Notes: generated from the sequence alone by a model not told the origin. Shown: positions 17,900 to 26,773, numbered from the stretch's first letter. The stretch: DNA of 37,234 nt from an uncultured Flammeovirgaceae bacterium (GCA_937884755.1 CAKZYJ010000055.1:1-37234); one strand, 5' to 3'. A program made the numbers and translations.

Positions 17900-18436
17900 A
17901 TGTCCAAGAGTAATCTTATCACCTTTCAAAATATTGGTACGCTGCTGGCGCTGTTGATTAGTGTTTTAGCGCTGGTAGTTTCTATCTATGAAGCCAACCT
18001 GCTCAAGGTCCAGCAGTCAGCGATGGTGTGGCCGTACGTAACAGTAGAAGGAAACTACAATGCGGAAGGGTTTTACTTTACAGCTCAGAATAATGGAACT
18101 GGTCCGGCACTGATTAAATCAGTAGAAGTGAGCTATCAGGGACAACCGGTGCGGAGCTACGACGAGTTGCTAGACCGGATTAACCCCGAACGAAAAATTG
18201 GCTACGACCGGCTTAGAATGAACCGCTTAGGAAGTACTGTGCTGAAAGTTGGTGAAACCCGAGTGCTGTTCAGTATGCCGCGCGACGAAGAAACCCGTGA
18301 AATGGAAAAGCAGATGACCGAGGTTAACTTTAAAATACATTATATGTCGGTGCTGCAAGATTCCTGGATTTATGATCTGGCGAAGGATGAACATAGCCAG
18401 GCTGAATTTACCGCTCAGGTTGAGTTCGAGAATTAG
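17900..18436 (+). CDS. membrane-anchored protein of unknown function
   Basis: 178 residues. One membrane helix lies near the N-terminus (IGTLLALLISVLALVVSIYEANLL, about 12-35), followed by a beta-rich soluble domain with YVTVEGNYNAEGFYFTAQNNGTGPALIKSVEVSYQGQPV. The NNGTGPA pattern occurs in small membrane-anchored immunoglobulin-like domains of unknown role. It follows carboxynorspermidine synthase by 60 bp and may be cotranscribed, but no functional link is apparent. Confidence 0.75.
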   Translation: MSKSNLITFQNIGTLLALLISVLALVVSIYEANLLKVQQSAMVWPYVTVEGNYNAEGFYFTAQNNGTGPALIKSVEVSYQGQPVRSYDELLDRINPERKIGYDRLRMNRLGSTVLKVGETRVLFSMPRDEETREMEKQMTEVNFKIHYMSVLQDSWIYDLAKDEHSQAEFTAQVEFEN

Positions 18437-18462
18437 CTGTATTGTTAAACTAGGGATCTTTT

Positions 18463-19320
18463 CTAAGTAGCATTAAGCAGCTCATTTAACAGTTGATTAA
18501 TATTGAATTGGGGAATATAGTCTAAATCGTTTTTCGCCTTATCAATGGCGTAGACTCTCCCAATTGAATTGGGAAGGTCCCAATGCATCTGCTGATAGTA
18601 AGCGACTAGTTTGGGTATCCTTTGCTGCAACAACTGTCGGGTCTGATGCTTTAGATCAACCAGGTCAGCTTGGGTAAAGATGGTTTGGGCTGAGATATTG
18701 TAGATTTCAAACCTGTTAAGCTCTTTCTCAATGGCTAGCTGATGAGCGTGGGCGACATCCCGCACATCCAGGCCCCTGTACATCCGGTATAGTATTTTCT
18801 GCTCTAGCGGCTCATTCCAGAAGCGGGACACCCGCAGCACGGTGGTTTGTAATCCTTCTTTCTGAAAGAAATCACGGCACAGGCCCTCGGCGGCTATCTT
18901 GGTAATGTCGTAGATGTCGCGGGGAATGGTGGGAGTTTCTTCGGTAACCCATACTGCCCGCACTTCATCGTTCAGGCTTTCCCCGTACAGTGAGGTGGTG
19001 CTGGTGTAAATAAACTTCTGAACCTGATTAGCTTTGGCGGCCTCCAGCAGATGTAAGGTGCCGATAATATTGGTGTCTACGAACGCTCGGCGAGAATGGG
19101 TTGGTACGTGCGGGGCGTGGAGCGAAGCTGTATGGATAATAGCGTGAACGCCCTGGGTTGCTGAGGTAACAAACTTTTGATTAGTAAGGCTGCCTAACTG
19201 CGTAGTGTATTTACCTTCTACTAAATCCACCCCAATAATCTCGTAGGCTGGTTGAAGCAAGTTAGCTATCTGATGGCCCGAATGCCCCGAACTTCCCGTA
19301 ATCAAAATCTTCTTTTTCAT
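18463..19320 (-). CDS. NAD-dependent epimerase/dehydratase family protein (extended SDR)
   Basis: 285 residues. The cofactor motif GSSGHSG is at 9-15, IIHTASLHAP follows the second strand, NIIGTLHLLEAAKANQVQKFIYTSTTSLYG contains the catalytic serine/threonine region, and YDITK is the YxxxK pair. DVRDVAHAHQLAIEKE is the typical late motif. It resembles UDP-glucose 4-epimerase-like enzymes but lacks the full sugar-nucleotide C-terminal domain length, so the substrate is open. It is convergent with the preceding membrane-protein gene (26-bp gap). Confidence 0.85.
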   Translation of the reverse strand: MKKKILITGSSGHSGHQIANLLQPAYEIIGVDLVEGKYTTQLGSLTNQKFVTSATQGVHAIIHTASLHAPHVPTHSRRAFVDTNIIGTLHLLEAAKANQVQKFIYTSTTSLYGESLNDEVRAVWVTEETPTIPRDIYDITKIAAEGLCRDFFQKEGLQTTVLRVSRFWNEPLEQKILYRMYRGLDVRDVAHAHQLAIEKELNRFEIYNISAQTIFTQADLVDLKHQTRQLLQQRIPKLVAYYQQMHWDLPNSIGRVYAIDKAKNDLDYIPQFNINQLLNELLNAT

Positions 19321-19381
19321 AAAGGGCTACCACTTACCAATTCTCAACTGCATTGCTAAATTGCCATTTGGTTGGACTAAA

Positions 19382-19885
19382 TTATTCAGCCTTTTGCAAT
19401 GGGGCACCATCCAAAATTAGATTCTTTCCATCCCAATGATATGTCATTTCGTCTAGGGCACCCGATAATGCGTTTTTACGCGTAATGACTCCTTTATTTG
19501 TATTGAGTTCAAAATGGTAGTTGGAAGCTAATGCCCATTTGGTGTTTTCGTCTAACCCATCCGTATCTTTTATATTGTAAACATACATTTCACCTGCGGT
19601 ATCCGATAGAAAGTTAAACTCATAATTGGCGTATAGCTGAGTGGTTGTTCGTCTGATCAGCGTATCATTGCGATACACATAGCGGAATAAACCTTCATCT
19701 TCCCATACATGAAAAATCTTGATGTTTTGCGCTCCTTGTCGGGCTCTCAAAACAGTGTCTTGTTTGTAGTCCTGACGATCAGCGAGCCTATACCATCTTC
19801 CGTTGAAATCAGCTAATTGCTCCGGCTCTGTGTGGCAGGCGGCTAAAATTAAGATGCTGATACCAATAAAAAATAACGTTTTCAT
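19382..19885 (-). CDS. lipoprotein of unknown function
   Basis: 167 residues with a lipoprotein signal (MKTLFFIGISILILAAC, lipid Cys at 17). The mature part is predicted beta-rich: DFNGRWYRLADRQ, IFHVWEDEGLFRYVYRNDTLI and LYANYEFNFLSDTAGEMYVYNIK. This looks like a small lipocalin-like or META-like barrel, but no family is recognised with certainty. It is transcribed in the same direction as the sulfatase gene behind it, 76 bp away, and the epimerase gene in front. Confidence 0.72.
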   Translation of the reverse strand: MKTLFFIGISILILAACHTEPEQLADFNGRWYRLADRQDYKQDTVLRARQGAQNIKIFHVWEDEGLFRYVYRNDTLIRRTTTQLYANYEFNFLSDTAGEMYVYNIKDTDGLDENTKWALASNYHFELNTNKGVITRKNALSGALDEMTYHWDGKNLILDGAPLQKAE

Positions 19886-19961
19886 AACTGCGAGTTTTGC
19901 TCTATTTCGAGGTTCAATAATTGTCTAGCAACTTAGGTTTATCTGTTTGCAAATTTTCAAT

Positions 19962-21575
19962 CTAATCGCGCACAGTTAGATTATCCTGACTAGTGGAGTT
20001 AATCTGGCTTCCCCACCAGTCATCGTTGGGTTGCCAGTCTTCCTTCAGGAAGTCAGTACGCTGCTGTTCTAGGCGGGGTAAGCGTTCGTTGACTATGCGT
20101 TCGTGCCGTTCCTGAGCTAGTTGCTCATTGTATTCAGGATCGGGTTCGGGGGTATTGGCTTGGGTTTCGGCTAAAAACTGCTCAAGTTGCTGGCCAAGCT
20201 GCTCGGCCACTCCCGGGTTTTGCTCAATGACGTTAGCGGATTCGCTAGGGTCTTCTTTTAGATTATATAGCTCACGGCTACTATCTTCCCAGTAGTGAAT
20301 CATTTTCCAATCACCCAGGCGGATAATAGAGGAAGGGTCGCCCCCCTGATTACCGTAGTGAGGATAGTGCCAGTAGAGCGGGCGTTCGGCAATAGAATCG
20401 CCCTGCAACAGCGGAAGCAGGCTCACCCCATCGGTATGCTCGGTAGGTCTTAGATCCAGTCCGGCCAAATCTAGCAGGGTAGGGTAGAAGTCTACCCCCG
20501 ATACCGGTACATTACTTTGTTTATCTCCGGCACCAATCCAGGGAACCGCAATAAAGTAGGGTTCGCGGATGCCGCCTTCCCACTGGTAACCCTTTCCACC
20601 CCGCAGCGGCAGATTGGTAGTAGCGTAAGCATCACCCGAAGCCACTCCACCATTATCCGAGGTAAAAACAATAATGGTATTATCATCCAGCTCTAGTTCT
20701 TCCAGCGCGTCCAGCACTATACCCACCGCATCGTCCATCGTAGATACCAACCCGGCGTACACCGGATTATCCTGTACTATCCGAATAGGTAAGCGGCGTT
20801 CCATTACAAAACCTGTGTCGGATATGCCCTGACCCTCAGCTTTTTGCCGATACTTGGCCCACTTTTCCTGCGTGGTTTCTAGCGGAGCGTGCACGGCGTA
20901 AAAAGACAAAAAGGCAAAAAAGGCAGAATCTTGATGCGACTTGATGAAGTCTACCATTTCTTTGGCTAGACGCAATGTCAGACTTTCGCCAGGTTCTTTG
21001 GCTTCCAGTTTGGGGTTGTTATGCGGAGCGAAGAAGCCACCCATTGGGCTGCCTTTTTCCCAGCCGCCCTTGTTAATATCAAAGCCATGATCTTCGGGAT
21101 AAGAACCTTCGCTCCCAATATGCCATTTGCCGGAGAAAAAGGTAGTATAGCCCGCTTCTTTAAATGCTTCGGGAAGGGTAGTGTATTCCTGCGGTAAGCG
21201 GTGCACATACTCGGCCGGAAGCAATTTATTATGACGATTAAGATCGCGCCAGTCGGTACCGGTTTTGGCCCCAATCCAGTCGGTGATACCGTGCCGAGCC
21301 GGGAACTTTCCGCTCATAATGCTAGCTCGGGAAGGGCTGCATACCTGGCAGGCAGCGTAGCCCTGAGTGAATTGCATGCCCCGCTGGGCAATTCGGTCAA
21401 TATTGGGAGTTTCGTAATATTCGCTGCCGGTACTGCTCAGGTCATGATAACCCAGATCATCAGCCAGAATAAAGAGTACATTCGGTCGTCGGGTTTCTTC
21501 TAGTTCTTCCGCAGGTTGGCAGGAGAAGAAAGTTACTGATAGGATAAATAGTAGTAGAAGGAATCGACTAGTCAT
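19962..21575 (-). CDS. sulfatase (arylsulfatase type), lipoprotein
   Basis: 537 residues. Lipobox FFSC (Cys19) suggests an envelope lipoprotein. The formylglycine motif is C79-S-P-S-R (CQVCSPSRASIMSGKFPARHG). The metal ligands D39-D40 lie in LFILADDLGYHD, and a second acidic site in IIVFTSDNGG. WHIGSEGSYPEDHGFD and YWHYPHYGNQGG are typical of the S1 arylsulfatase family that removes sulfate esters from polysaccharides. The cysteine-type motif requires oxidation to formylglycine; no maturase gene lies in the window. Substrate unknown, probably a sulfated marine or algal polysaccharide (inference). Confidence 0.93.
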   Translation of the reverse strand: MTSRFLLLLFILSVTFFSCQPAEELEETRRPNVLFILADDLGYHDLSSTGSEYYETPNIDRIAQRGMQFTQGYAACQVCSPSRASIMSGKFPARHGITDWIGAKTGTDWRDLNRHNKLLPAEYVHRLPQEYTTLPEAFKEAGYTTFFSGKWHIGSEGSYPEDHGFDINKGGWEKGSPMGGFFAPHNNPKLEAKEPGESLTLRLAKEMVDFIKSHQDSAFFAFLSFYAVHAPLETTQEKWAKYRQKAEGQGISDTGFVMERRLPIRIVQDNPVYAGLVSTMDDAVGIVLDALEELELDDNTIIVFTSDNGGVASGDAYATTNLPLRGGKGYQWEGGIREPYFIAVPWIGAGDKQSNVPVSGVDFYPTLLDLAGLDLRPTEHTDGVSLLPLLQGDSIAERPLYWHYPHYGNQGGDPSSIIRLGDWKMIHYWEDSSRELYNLKEDPSESANVIEQNPGVAEQLGQQLEQFLAETQANTPEPDPEYNEQLAQERHERIVNERLPRLEQQRTDFLKEDWQPNDDWWGSQINSTSQDNLTVRD

Positions 21576-21703
21576 AGTTAGGTTATTCTTTAGTGTTCAG
21601 CCCACAATGGACTCTCGATCAGGTTGGGAACCTGGTCCACAGTCATTGGTCACTTGTATAGGTGGTGATACGAATATACAAAATGTTTGAGGAGAAGGTA
21701 CTA

Positions 21704-21837
21704 TGGTGTTAGTGTGTTAGTATGACTGGTATGCGGTGGGGAGAGTTATGTTGCTATATTCAGAATAGTTATCTTGAAAACTACGCTATTGTAGCGAATA
21801 ACTGAATATACTATAACACCTAAGCACTCTAACACCA
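21704..21837. repeat. long imperfect inverted repeat before a start codon
   Basis: Outer arms TGGTGTTAGTGTGTTAG (21704-21720) and its near-complement (21820-21837) pair with one mismatch and one indel. Inner arms TATATTCAG (21755-21763) and CTGAATATA (21802-21810) pair perfectly. It ends seven bases before the start at 21845. The outer arm resembles the arms of the repeat at 1347-1464 (both carry TGTT/AGTG blocks). Confidence 0.6.
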
Positions 21838-21844
21838 CCCGACT

Positions 21845-22447
21845 ATGACTGAATATGTAGCTCCTTTTTTTATTGGACTGGGCCTGGCCGCTTCAGTAGG
21901 TTTCCGAATATTTTTGCCGCTACTGGTCTTAAGTGTAGCCAGTTACTTCGAGATTATTCCTGTGAATGATTCTTTTCATTGGATCGGGACGATTCCGGCT
22001 ATGATTACTTTAGGGGTAGCGACGCTAATAGAAACTCTAGCTTACTTTATTCCCTGGTTTGATAATCTGCTGGATACCATTTCGTTACCTACTGCTACTA
22101 TTGCTGGAACGGCGGTGATGGCTTCTACTTTGATTGAACTTGATCCGCTGTGGCAGTGGGCCTTAGCTATTATTGCCGGAGGAGGAACGGCGGGTATCGT
22201 AAAGGGAGTAAACGCCAATACTCGTTTAGCTTCTACCGCAACCACGGGTGGCTTAGCAAACCCGGTAGTAACCACGGTAGAAACAGCGGCTTCGGCGGGC
22301 TTATCGGCACTTTCAGTGTTTCTGTGGCCCATTGCCGCCATCATCGTTATTGGTTTACTGATTATAGCAGTGTTCTTCTTTAAAAAGATTCGGAAGTTCT
22401 GGCGAAAGCCACCAAGTCAGGATTCTGTAACGCCAACCGCTAATTAA
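21845..22447 (+). CDS. DUF4126 family membrane protein
   Basis: 200 residues, four to five membrane helices. It begins with FFIGLGLAASVGFRIFLPLLVLSVAS and has the glycine/alanine/threonine-rich repeat ANTRLASTATTGGLANPVVTTVETAASAGLSALSVF, which identifies DUF4126. It ends in a basic tail (FFKKIRKFWRKPPSQ). Function is unknown; the family is an inner-membrane protein of many bacteria. It is transcribed alone, divergent from the sulfatase and convergent with the DUF1961 gene (5-bp gap). Confidence 0.88.
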   Translation: MTEYVAPFFIGLGLAASVGFRIFLPLLVLSVASYFEIIPVNDSFHWIGTIPAMITLGVATLIETLAYFIPWFDNLLDTISLPTATIAGTAVMASTLIELDPLWQWALAIIAGGGTAGIVKGVNANTRLASTATTGGLANPVVTTVETAASAGLSALSVFLWPIAAIIVIGLLIIAVFFFKKIRKFWRKPPSQDSVTPTAN

Positions 22448-22452
22448 GAATG

Positions 22453-23268
22453 TTACCGTTTACGCTGCTGTAAGCTGGAAATGGTAAAGTTCTCATAGAG
22501 AGCACAGCGCGTATACATATGGCGAATCCCAACCTTACCAGACTCAATGGCGGGAAAAGCTGAGGTGTTCCAGTAGAAAAACTTTTCAGTATCATTATTC
22601 GAGACCTGTAAAATCAGATGATTGTCCTTTTTGATAATAGTCATACGATAGCAAGTGCCGGGTTGAAATAAACCAGTGCGAAAATAATCGGGCTGCAGCG
22701 CAGTATCTTTTGAGAAATTTCCCTGGGGTGGCACCGGATAGCGACGCGCGCGAACATAATCAAAATCAGGGTCATCATTCTTCACCCCAAAAGCAGCGAA
22801 ACTGATGTGATAGGCATTCATATTTCTAAAATACTTCGACATAGTTGGAACCGTCCGAAGTGAATCCCACTGGTGGATGTCTTCAGCGTAGGGCTCGGTG
22901 CCAATACCGGTAGCCTGAATGTAGATGATATTAACGAAGCGAGAAATATCATCCACCCGCGTATAGTCGAACTCAATCTTAATGGCTCCGCTAAAACTTT
23001 CCTTCGTCCACATCACGGCGTGCGAACCATTATCAAATGCGACGGGGCCAGCACAAAATAGCAAACCTGAATTGGTTTCTTTAATATCGGCCCGATAGCC
23101 ATCAACCCTCCAGTGCTTCTCCCAATCAGGGTTATTCAATGTTGTATCCACAGCACTCCAAGAAAGATTGTTTAAATCAGCAAATAGTTGCTGGGTGGAG
23201 TCGGGAACCTGAGCGAAGGAATACGTGAAGTAGAGGATGAATATTAGAGAAGCTGAAATACACTTCAT
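22453..23268 (-). CDS. DUF1961 family secreted protein
   Basis: 271 residues with signal peptide MKCISASLIFILYFTYSFAQ. The mature domain has a concanavalin-like beta-sandwich pattern, including WRVDGYRADIKETNSGLLFCAGP, AVMWTKESFSGAIKIEFDYTRVD, NIIYIQATGIGTEPYAEDIHQW and GVKNDDPDFDYVRARRYPV. These fit DUF1961, a family found beside polysaccharide-degradation genes. Activity is not established. It is the last gene of a three-gene operon after DUF1080 (20-bp gap) and the methyltransferase. Confidence 0.82.
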   Translation of the reverse strand: MKCISASLIFILYFTYSFAQVPDSTQQLFADLNNLSWSAVDTTLNNPDWEKHWRVDGYRADIKETNSGLLFCAGPVAFDNGSHAVMWTKESFSGAIKIEFDYTRVDDISRFVNIIYIQATGIGTEPYAEDIHQWDSLRTVPTMSKYFRNMNAYHISFAAFGVKNDDPDFDYVRARRYPVPPQGNFSKDTALQPDYFRTGLFQPGTCYRMTIIKKDNHLILQVSNNDTEKFFYWNTSAFPAIESGKVGIRHMYTRCALYENFTISSLQQRKR

Positions 23269-23288
23269 AGCTGGGAATAGTAGTGATA

Positions 23289-24005
23289 CTAAGGTGCTTC
23301 CTGACTTATTTGGCTGATAGGGGTGAGCAACAACTTACGGAATTCTACTTCTGAACCTTCCGCCTGTACGGCAATTTGCCCCTGCTGAACCGTACAACGC
23401 TCTCCGTAATTTACCAGATCATCATTTACCCAAACCTTGATTTTATCATCCAGACACTCAATTGCCATGCGGTTCCATTCGCCCACGGGGTTCTCAGAGT
23501 CATCGGTCAGGTTTAAAATACGGCGGCCTTTGCCTTCGGTAATGCCCCAATCCTTTTTCGGGCCCCGGCGGGCTTCCATATCCGTAACTTCAATATCCTC
23601 CACAATACACCAAAAGTCTCCGGCATTTTTGTGCATCATTTGCACTTCTAGTGATTTCGGAAACATTTCGTAGAGCGAGCGAGGGGTAGAAGCGTGCACC
23701 AATACTCCACAGTTACCGGGTTCTCCAGCAAATCGGTACTCTACTTCTAACCGGTAGTCGTGATAGGCTTGATCGGTGATAAGATGACCCGGCGGAGTAC
23801 CCATACTCACTAACAAGCCGTCGCGTACCAGGAAAGGACTTTCCACTGAGGTATCTTTATCCATTTCCGGAACATCAACGTGCCAACCCGACAGGTCTTG
23901 ACCGTTAAAGAGCGAAACGGACTGCGCCTGAGCAGAAAACAGTAAACCCAGGATACAGAATAGTAAACTTGATAAAATTAGATATTGGTAAACGTTGATT
24001 CTCAT
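23289..24005 (-). CDS. DUF1080 (3-keto-disaccharide hydrolase-like) secreted protein
   Basis: 238 residues, signal peptide ending in LFSAQAQ, then the DUF1080 signature SLFNGQDLSGWHVD and later GHLITDQAYHDYRLEVEYRFAGEPGNCGVLVHA, WNRMAIECLDDKIKVWVNDDLVNYG and GQIAVQAEGSEVEFRKLLLTPI. The family is a beta-sandwich; some members hydrolyse 3-keto-glycosides. It is probably periplasmic or surface-exposed. It sits between the methyltransferase (2 bp upstream) and DUF1961, and with the nearby sulfatase suggests carbohydrate processing. Confidence 0.88.
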   Translation of the reverse strand: MRINVYQYLILSSLLFCILGLLFSAQAQSVSLFNGQDLSGWHVDVPEMDKDTSVESPFLVRDGLLVSMGTPPGHLITDQAYHDYRLEVEYRFAGEPGNCGVLVHASTPRSLYEMFPKSLEVQMMHKNAGDFWCIVEDIEVTDMEARRGPKKDWGITEGKGRRILNLTDDSENPVGEWNRMAIECLDDKIKVWVNDDLVNYGERCTVQQGQIAVQAEGSEVEFRKLLLTPISQISQEAP

Positions 24006-24007
24006 GG

Positions 24008-24853
24008 TTAGTCTTGAGCTACGGTCGGTTCAGTGTTTTCGGGAGAGGTGTTGGCTTCGGTCTTTTTGGCTAACGGTAAGCCCAGTAGATATAGTTTATT
24101 CCCCCCTTTACCTTCCAGCGTGCCCTTTTCCCAGGTGTATTGTTCTGACTGAAGATCAGCGAGCAGGGTATCCAGGTCGCTTAAGGTATAGGTGCGGATG
24201 TTAGACACAGCTCCATCCCAGGCGATGGCCAGCGGAAGAATGGGAATCAAGTAGGTAAAAACTAGTTGCTGCCAGGTCATCGGACGTATTAATGGAGTAA
24301 TAAAGAAAACCATAATGAAGGTGGTGGGCAGGGCGAGCCAGCGTACTCCCCGAGGAATAGAATTGTCGCTAATTTCGTAGATGCAAATGGGTTGCTGAGA
24401 CTGCTGAGCGTTTTTCAAAATACCTTTTGCTACTTCGGGGGGCATATGGTGCAGGCTGCATACCATGGTGCGTACGCCTTCCAGGTTTTTATCCAGATCG
24501 GCGGCGTTAACCGGCTGGGTTAAATACTCAGTATGCTCGTTGCCATCTTGATTTAGCTTCGTGGCCGCTTCCTGATTCGGATAAAGATCACTTAGTGTTA
24601 GTGTAAGTTCAGGGTAGCCGTAATGCTTGCGTAAAATATCGGCTACTTCCAGCATAGGTCCACCGCTTCCGGAACAGAGGTCAATAATTCGGTGCGTAGT
24701 AGAGTGCTCCATCGCACGAGCAACTAGTTTCGCCAGGGTTTTGGATGTGCCCAATAAACGATGCACAGCGACGATGTAGCGGGTCATACATTCCCGAATC
24801 CAGTGCGGAAACCAGGCCTGGTCTTCGAATTCAAAAAGTTGTTTGCGTTTCAT
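24008..24853 (-). CDS. class I SAM-dependent methyltransferase with two hydrophobic segments
   Basis: 281 residues. Motif I is IIDLCSGSGGPMLEVADIL (about 56-74), and the acidic second strand is LTLSDLYPNQEAA. Two hydrophobic stretches (WLALPTTFIMVFFITPLIRP and LVFTYLIPILPLAIAW) interrupt the C-terminal half and suggest membrane association, which is unusual for this fold. The substrate is unknown. It is the first gene of an operon with DUF1080 (2-bp gap) and DUF1961, which does not reveal its role. Confidence 0.82.
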   Translation of the reverse strand: MKRKQLFEFEDQAWFPHWIRECMTRYIVAVHRLLGTSKTLAKLVARAMEHSTTHRIIDLCSGSGGPMLEVADILRKHYGYPELTLTLSDLYPNQEAATKLNQDGNEHTEYLTQPVNAADLDKNLEGVRTMVCSLHHMPPEVAKGILKNAQQSQQPICIYEISDNSIPRGVRWLALPTTFIMVFFITPLIRPMTWQQLVFTYLIPILPLAIAWDGAVSNIRTYTLSDLDTLLADLQSEQYTWEKGTLEGKGGNKLYLLGLPLAKKTEANTSPENTEPTVAQD

Positions 24854-25007
24854 AGTAGGGTTGGTTGTTGTAGTATAAAACTACCTCAAATTCAGCAGAA
24901 TTGAAATAAAGATAGTTGGGTGATCAATGGAAAAGTGAACTAAGTAGCATCGGATTAGTTAGTAAATCGAGTTTGTTACTACCTTTCGGATACCTAACTA
25001 CATCATT

Positions 25008-25508
25008 ATGGAAGAATTAAACGTATATATTCAACCCTTTTTAATTGGCCTAGGCGTAGGGCTTATTTTGTTACTAATTGTTTACATCAGCGAACGTACC
25101 AAGCGTGGTGCACTAAAGAACGAAATCAAAACGCTGAAGAACCACCTACAGAATAAGATGGAGATTGAAGCGGAAGCTACCGAAAACCGTCGCAAAGAAT
25201 TAGAACGATTAAAGAAGGAAAATGAAAATCTAAGAATCACCAACCAGTCTTTGGCTCAAAAGCCGGGCCGGCGCGAAGTGATGAACATGCACGTGTATCA
25301 GCGAGCAATTGCCATTATGACCGAAAGTGCACAGGGATTTGCCCCCATGTGGCAGCGGGCATTGCGCGAAGCGGAGGTTGAAATTGAAAAATCTGATCAG
25401 GGCGCTTCTTCCTTCATCAAAAAGATTATTCCTACCCAAATCTTTGGCGGCTCATCTGATGCCAAAAAGCTGGATTCAGGCGAAGAATTTGACGACGCTC
25501 AGTCCTAA
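25008..25508 (+). CDS. membrane-anchored coiled-coil protein of unknown function
   Basis: 166 residues. An N-terminal membrane helix (FLIGLGVGLILLLIVYIS, about 11-28) is followed by a long charged coiled coil (RTKRGALKNEIKTLKNHLQNKMEIEAEATENRRKELERLKKENENLRITNQSLAQ, about 30-85). A short conserved-looking segment then reads MHVYQRAIAIMTESAQGFAPMWQRALREAE. It resembles uncharacterised Bacteroidota proteins with a LapA-like N-terminus. It is transcribed alone; CCTAA/TTAGG after the stop is only a weak hairpin. Confidence 0.72.
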   Translation: MEELNVYIQPFLIGLGVGLILLLIVYISERTKRGALKNEIKTLKNHLQNKMEIEAEATENRRKELERLKKENENLRITNQSLAQKPGRREVMNMHVYQRAIAIMTESAQGFAPMWQRALREAEVEIEKSDQGASSFIKKIIPTQIFGGSSDAKKLDSGEEFDDAQS

Positions 25509-25595
25509 GAGGCTTTTTAGGTTCGGTTTCATATTTTGTGAGTGAGGAGTTAGTAAGATTGCTTACTTTCACTTTCGTACTACTACCCGCTAACT

Positions 25596-26297
25596 ATGAA
25601 AATTTCGTTAAGTGTTTTACTGATCCTGTTGGGAGTTACTACTGTTCAGGCTCAATTGCTAATGGGCTTGATGTTTGCCGGCAAAGATAAATTAGATCCG
25701 GATGTTGTCCAGATGGGATTTCAGGTAGGCGGAAATGTAAGCAATCTTACTCAGTTTGACGAAGGATCTTTTAATCTGGGCTTACTGATTGGTTTTTATA
25801 CCGATATTAAAATCAGTGATAATCTATTTCTTCATACCGGCGGATTTCCGGTCAGTCAGTTTGGAGCCGGGGCTATCTCTCCTTACTCACTAGAAGATGA
25901 AGGTCTGGATGAGCTGTTAGCGGAATCTACCGTTCGGCGCCGTCTGAATTACTTGGGGCTACCCTTTATGCTTCACTATAAGTTTAATGAAAAGTGGCGA
26001 GCAGGTTTAGGGCCACAGTTGCATATTTTATTGAGTGCCAAAGACTTCTTTTATCGGGAAGATGGTGATAACGAATTACTATATTCCAATAATATTTCCG
26101 ATGATGTTCGTGCCCTCGACTACGGACTGATGCTGCATACTGGCTACTTTCTCAAACAGGGAAAAGGAGTTTATCTACAGTTGCGTTACTACTTAGGTTT
26201 CCGCGATGTGATTGATGCCGTACCCGAGTATCAAGCCAACCGTAGTTTTCAGTTCATTGTCGGTATACCCATTCGCAATGCTGAGGATTTGGAGTAG
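25596..26297 (+). CDS. outer-membrane beta-barrel protein, PorT-like
   Basis: 233 residues, signal peptide MKISLSVLLILLGVTTVQAQ, then amphipathic strands: GFQVGGNVSNLTQFDEGSFNLGLLIGFYTDIKISDNLFLHTGG, RRLNYLGLPFMLHYKFNEKWRAGLGPQLHILLSAKDFF, and YGLMLHTGYFLKQGKGVYLQLRYYLGFRDV. Same broad family as the gene at 13905-14531 but not a close duplicate. Function unknown. It is the last gene before the accessory, repeat-rich region. Confidence 0.82.
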   Translation: MKISLSVLLILLGVTTVQAQLLMGLMFAGKDKLDPDVVQMGFQVGGNVSNLTQFDEGSFNLGLLIGFYTDIKISDNLFLHTGGFPVSQFGAGAISPYSLEDEGLDELLAESTVRRRLNYLGLPFMLHYKFNEKWRAGLGPQLHILLSAKDFFYREDGDNELLYSNNISDDVRALDYGLMLHTGYFLKQGKGVYLQLRYYLGFRDVIDAVPEYQANRSFQFIVGIPIRNAEDLE

Positions 26298-26420
26298 AAA
26301 ATCATAGTAATGGGTCACTATGCAGTATAAGATTATTTCGGGATCAAAACCTGGCAAAAGTAAATTAGATTTTAATCTATAAAATGTATTTCTAAATGAT
26401 ATTAACTCTGCACAGGAGGC

Positions 26421-26681
26421 TTAATCTCTCATCAACGTACTTCCTTCGTTCATTTCTTTGTCTGGGAGACCCCGTCCCGGTCGGGCCGACTTGATACAAA
26501 GAAACGAATCGCGTCCAGCGTGTAACGCCACGACGGCCAAAGAAAAATCAAACCTACGCGGCGCGGAAAGCTCAAAGCGGGGTTTCTCAAGCTTCTCCCC
26601 ACAAGGCTTACACCCCCCTGTCATTCCATGAGCGCTAAACTTTCGGGCGGGGCCGCCTAGGCCTACGCACCGATATGGCAA
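26421..26681. repeat. GC-rich repeat-like block with inverted segments
   Basis: The block contrasts sharply with AT-rich flanks and contains short inverted segments. Its right end, CCTAGGCC followed by CCGATATG (26656-26678), recurs at 31276-31297 next to a decayed REP-like copy. That makes it part of a repeated element rather than a unique sequence. Whether other genomic copies exist cannot be seen here. Confidence 0.5.
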
Positions 26682-26706
26682 GATTAGCAGGAAAGTCTAC
26701 TCGAAC

Positions 26707-26773
26707 GCTGCGCGGGATTTATAATCCCGTGCAATCAATGCCTATGGATGTTACACCCATGCCCGTAGGGCAA
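26707..26773. repeat. REP-like three-hairpin element, copy A
   Basis: Three consecutive small hairpins, each with a three-base loop: GGGATT-TAT-AATCCC (26714-26728), ATGGATG-TTA-CACCCAT (26744-26760, one mismatch) and GCCC-GTA-GGGC (26761-26771). Copies B and C share the order and spacing. Confidence 0.75.

Noticed and set aside
26421-26681. 86-codon open frame on the minus strand in the GC-rich block
   Set aside because: It follows the composition of a repeat, has no signal peptide or domain, and its end is shared with a decayed non-coding copy at 31276.
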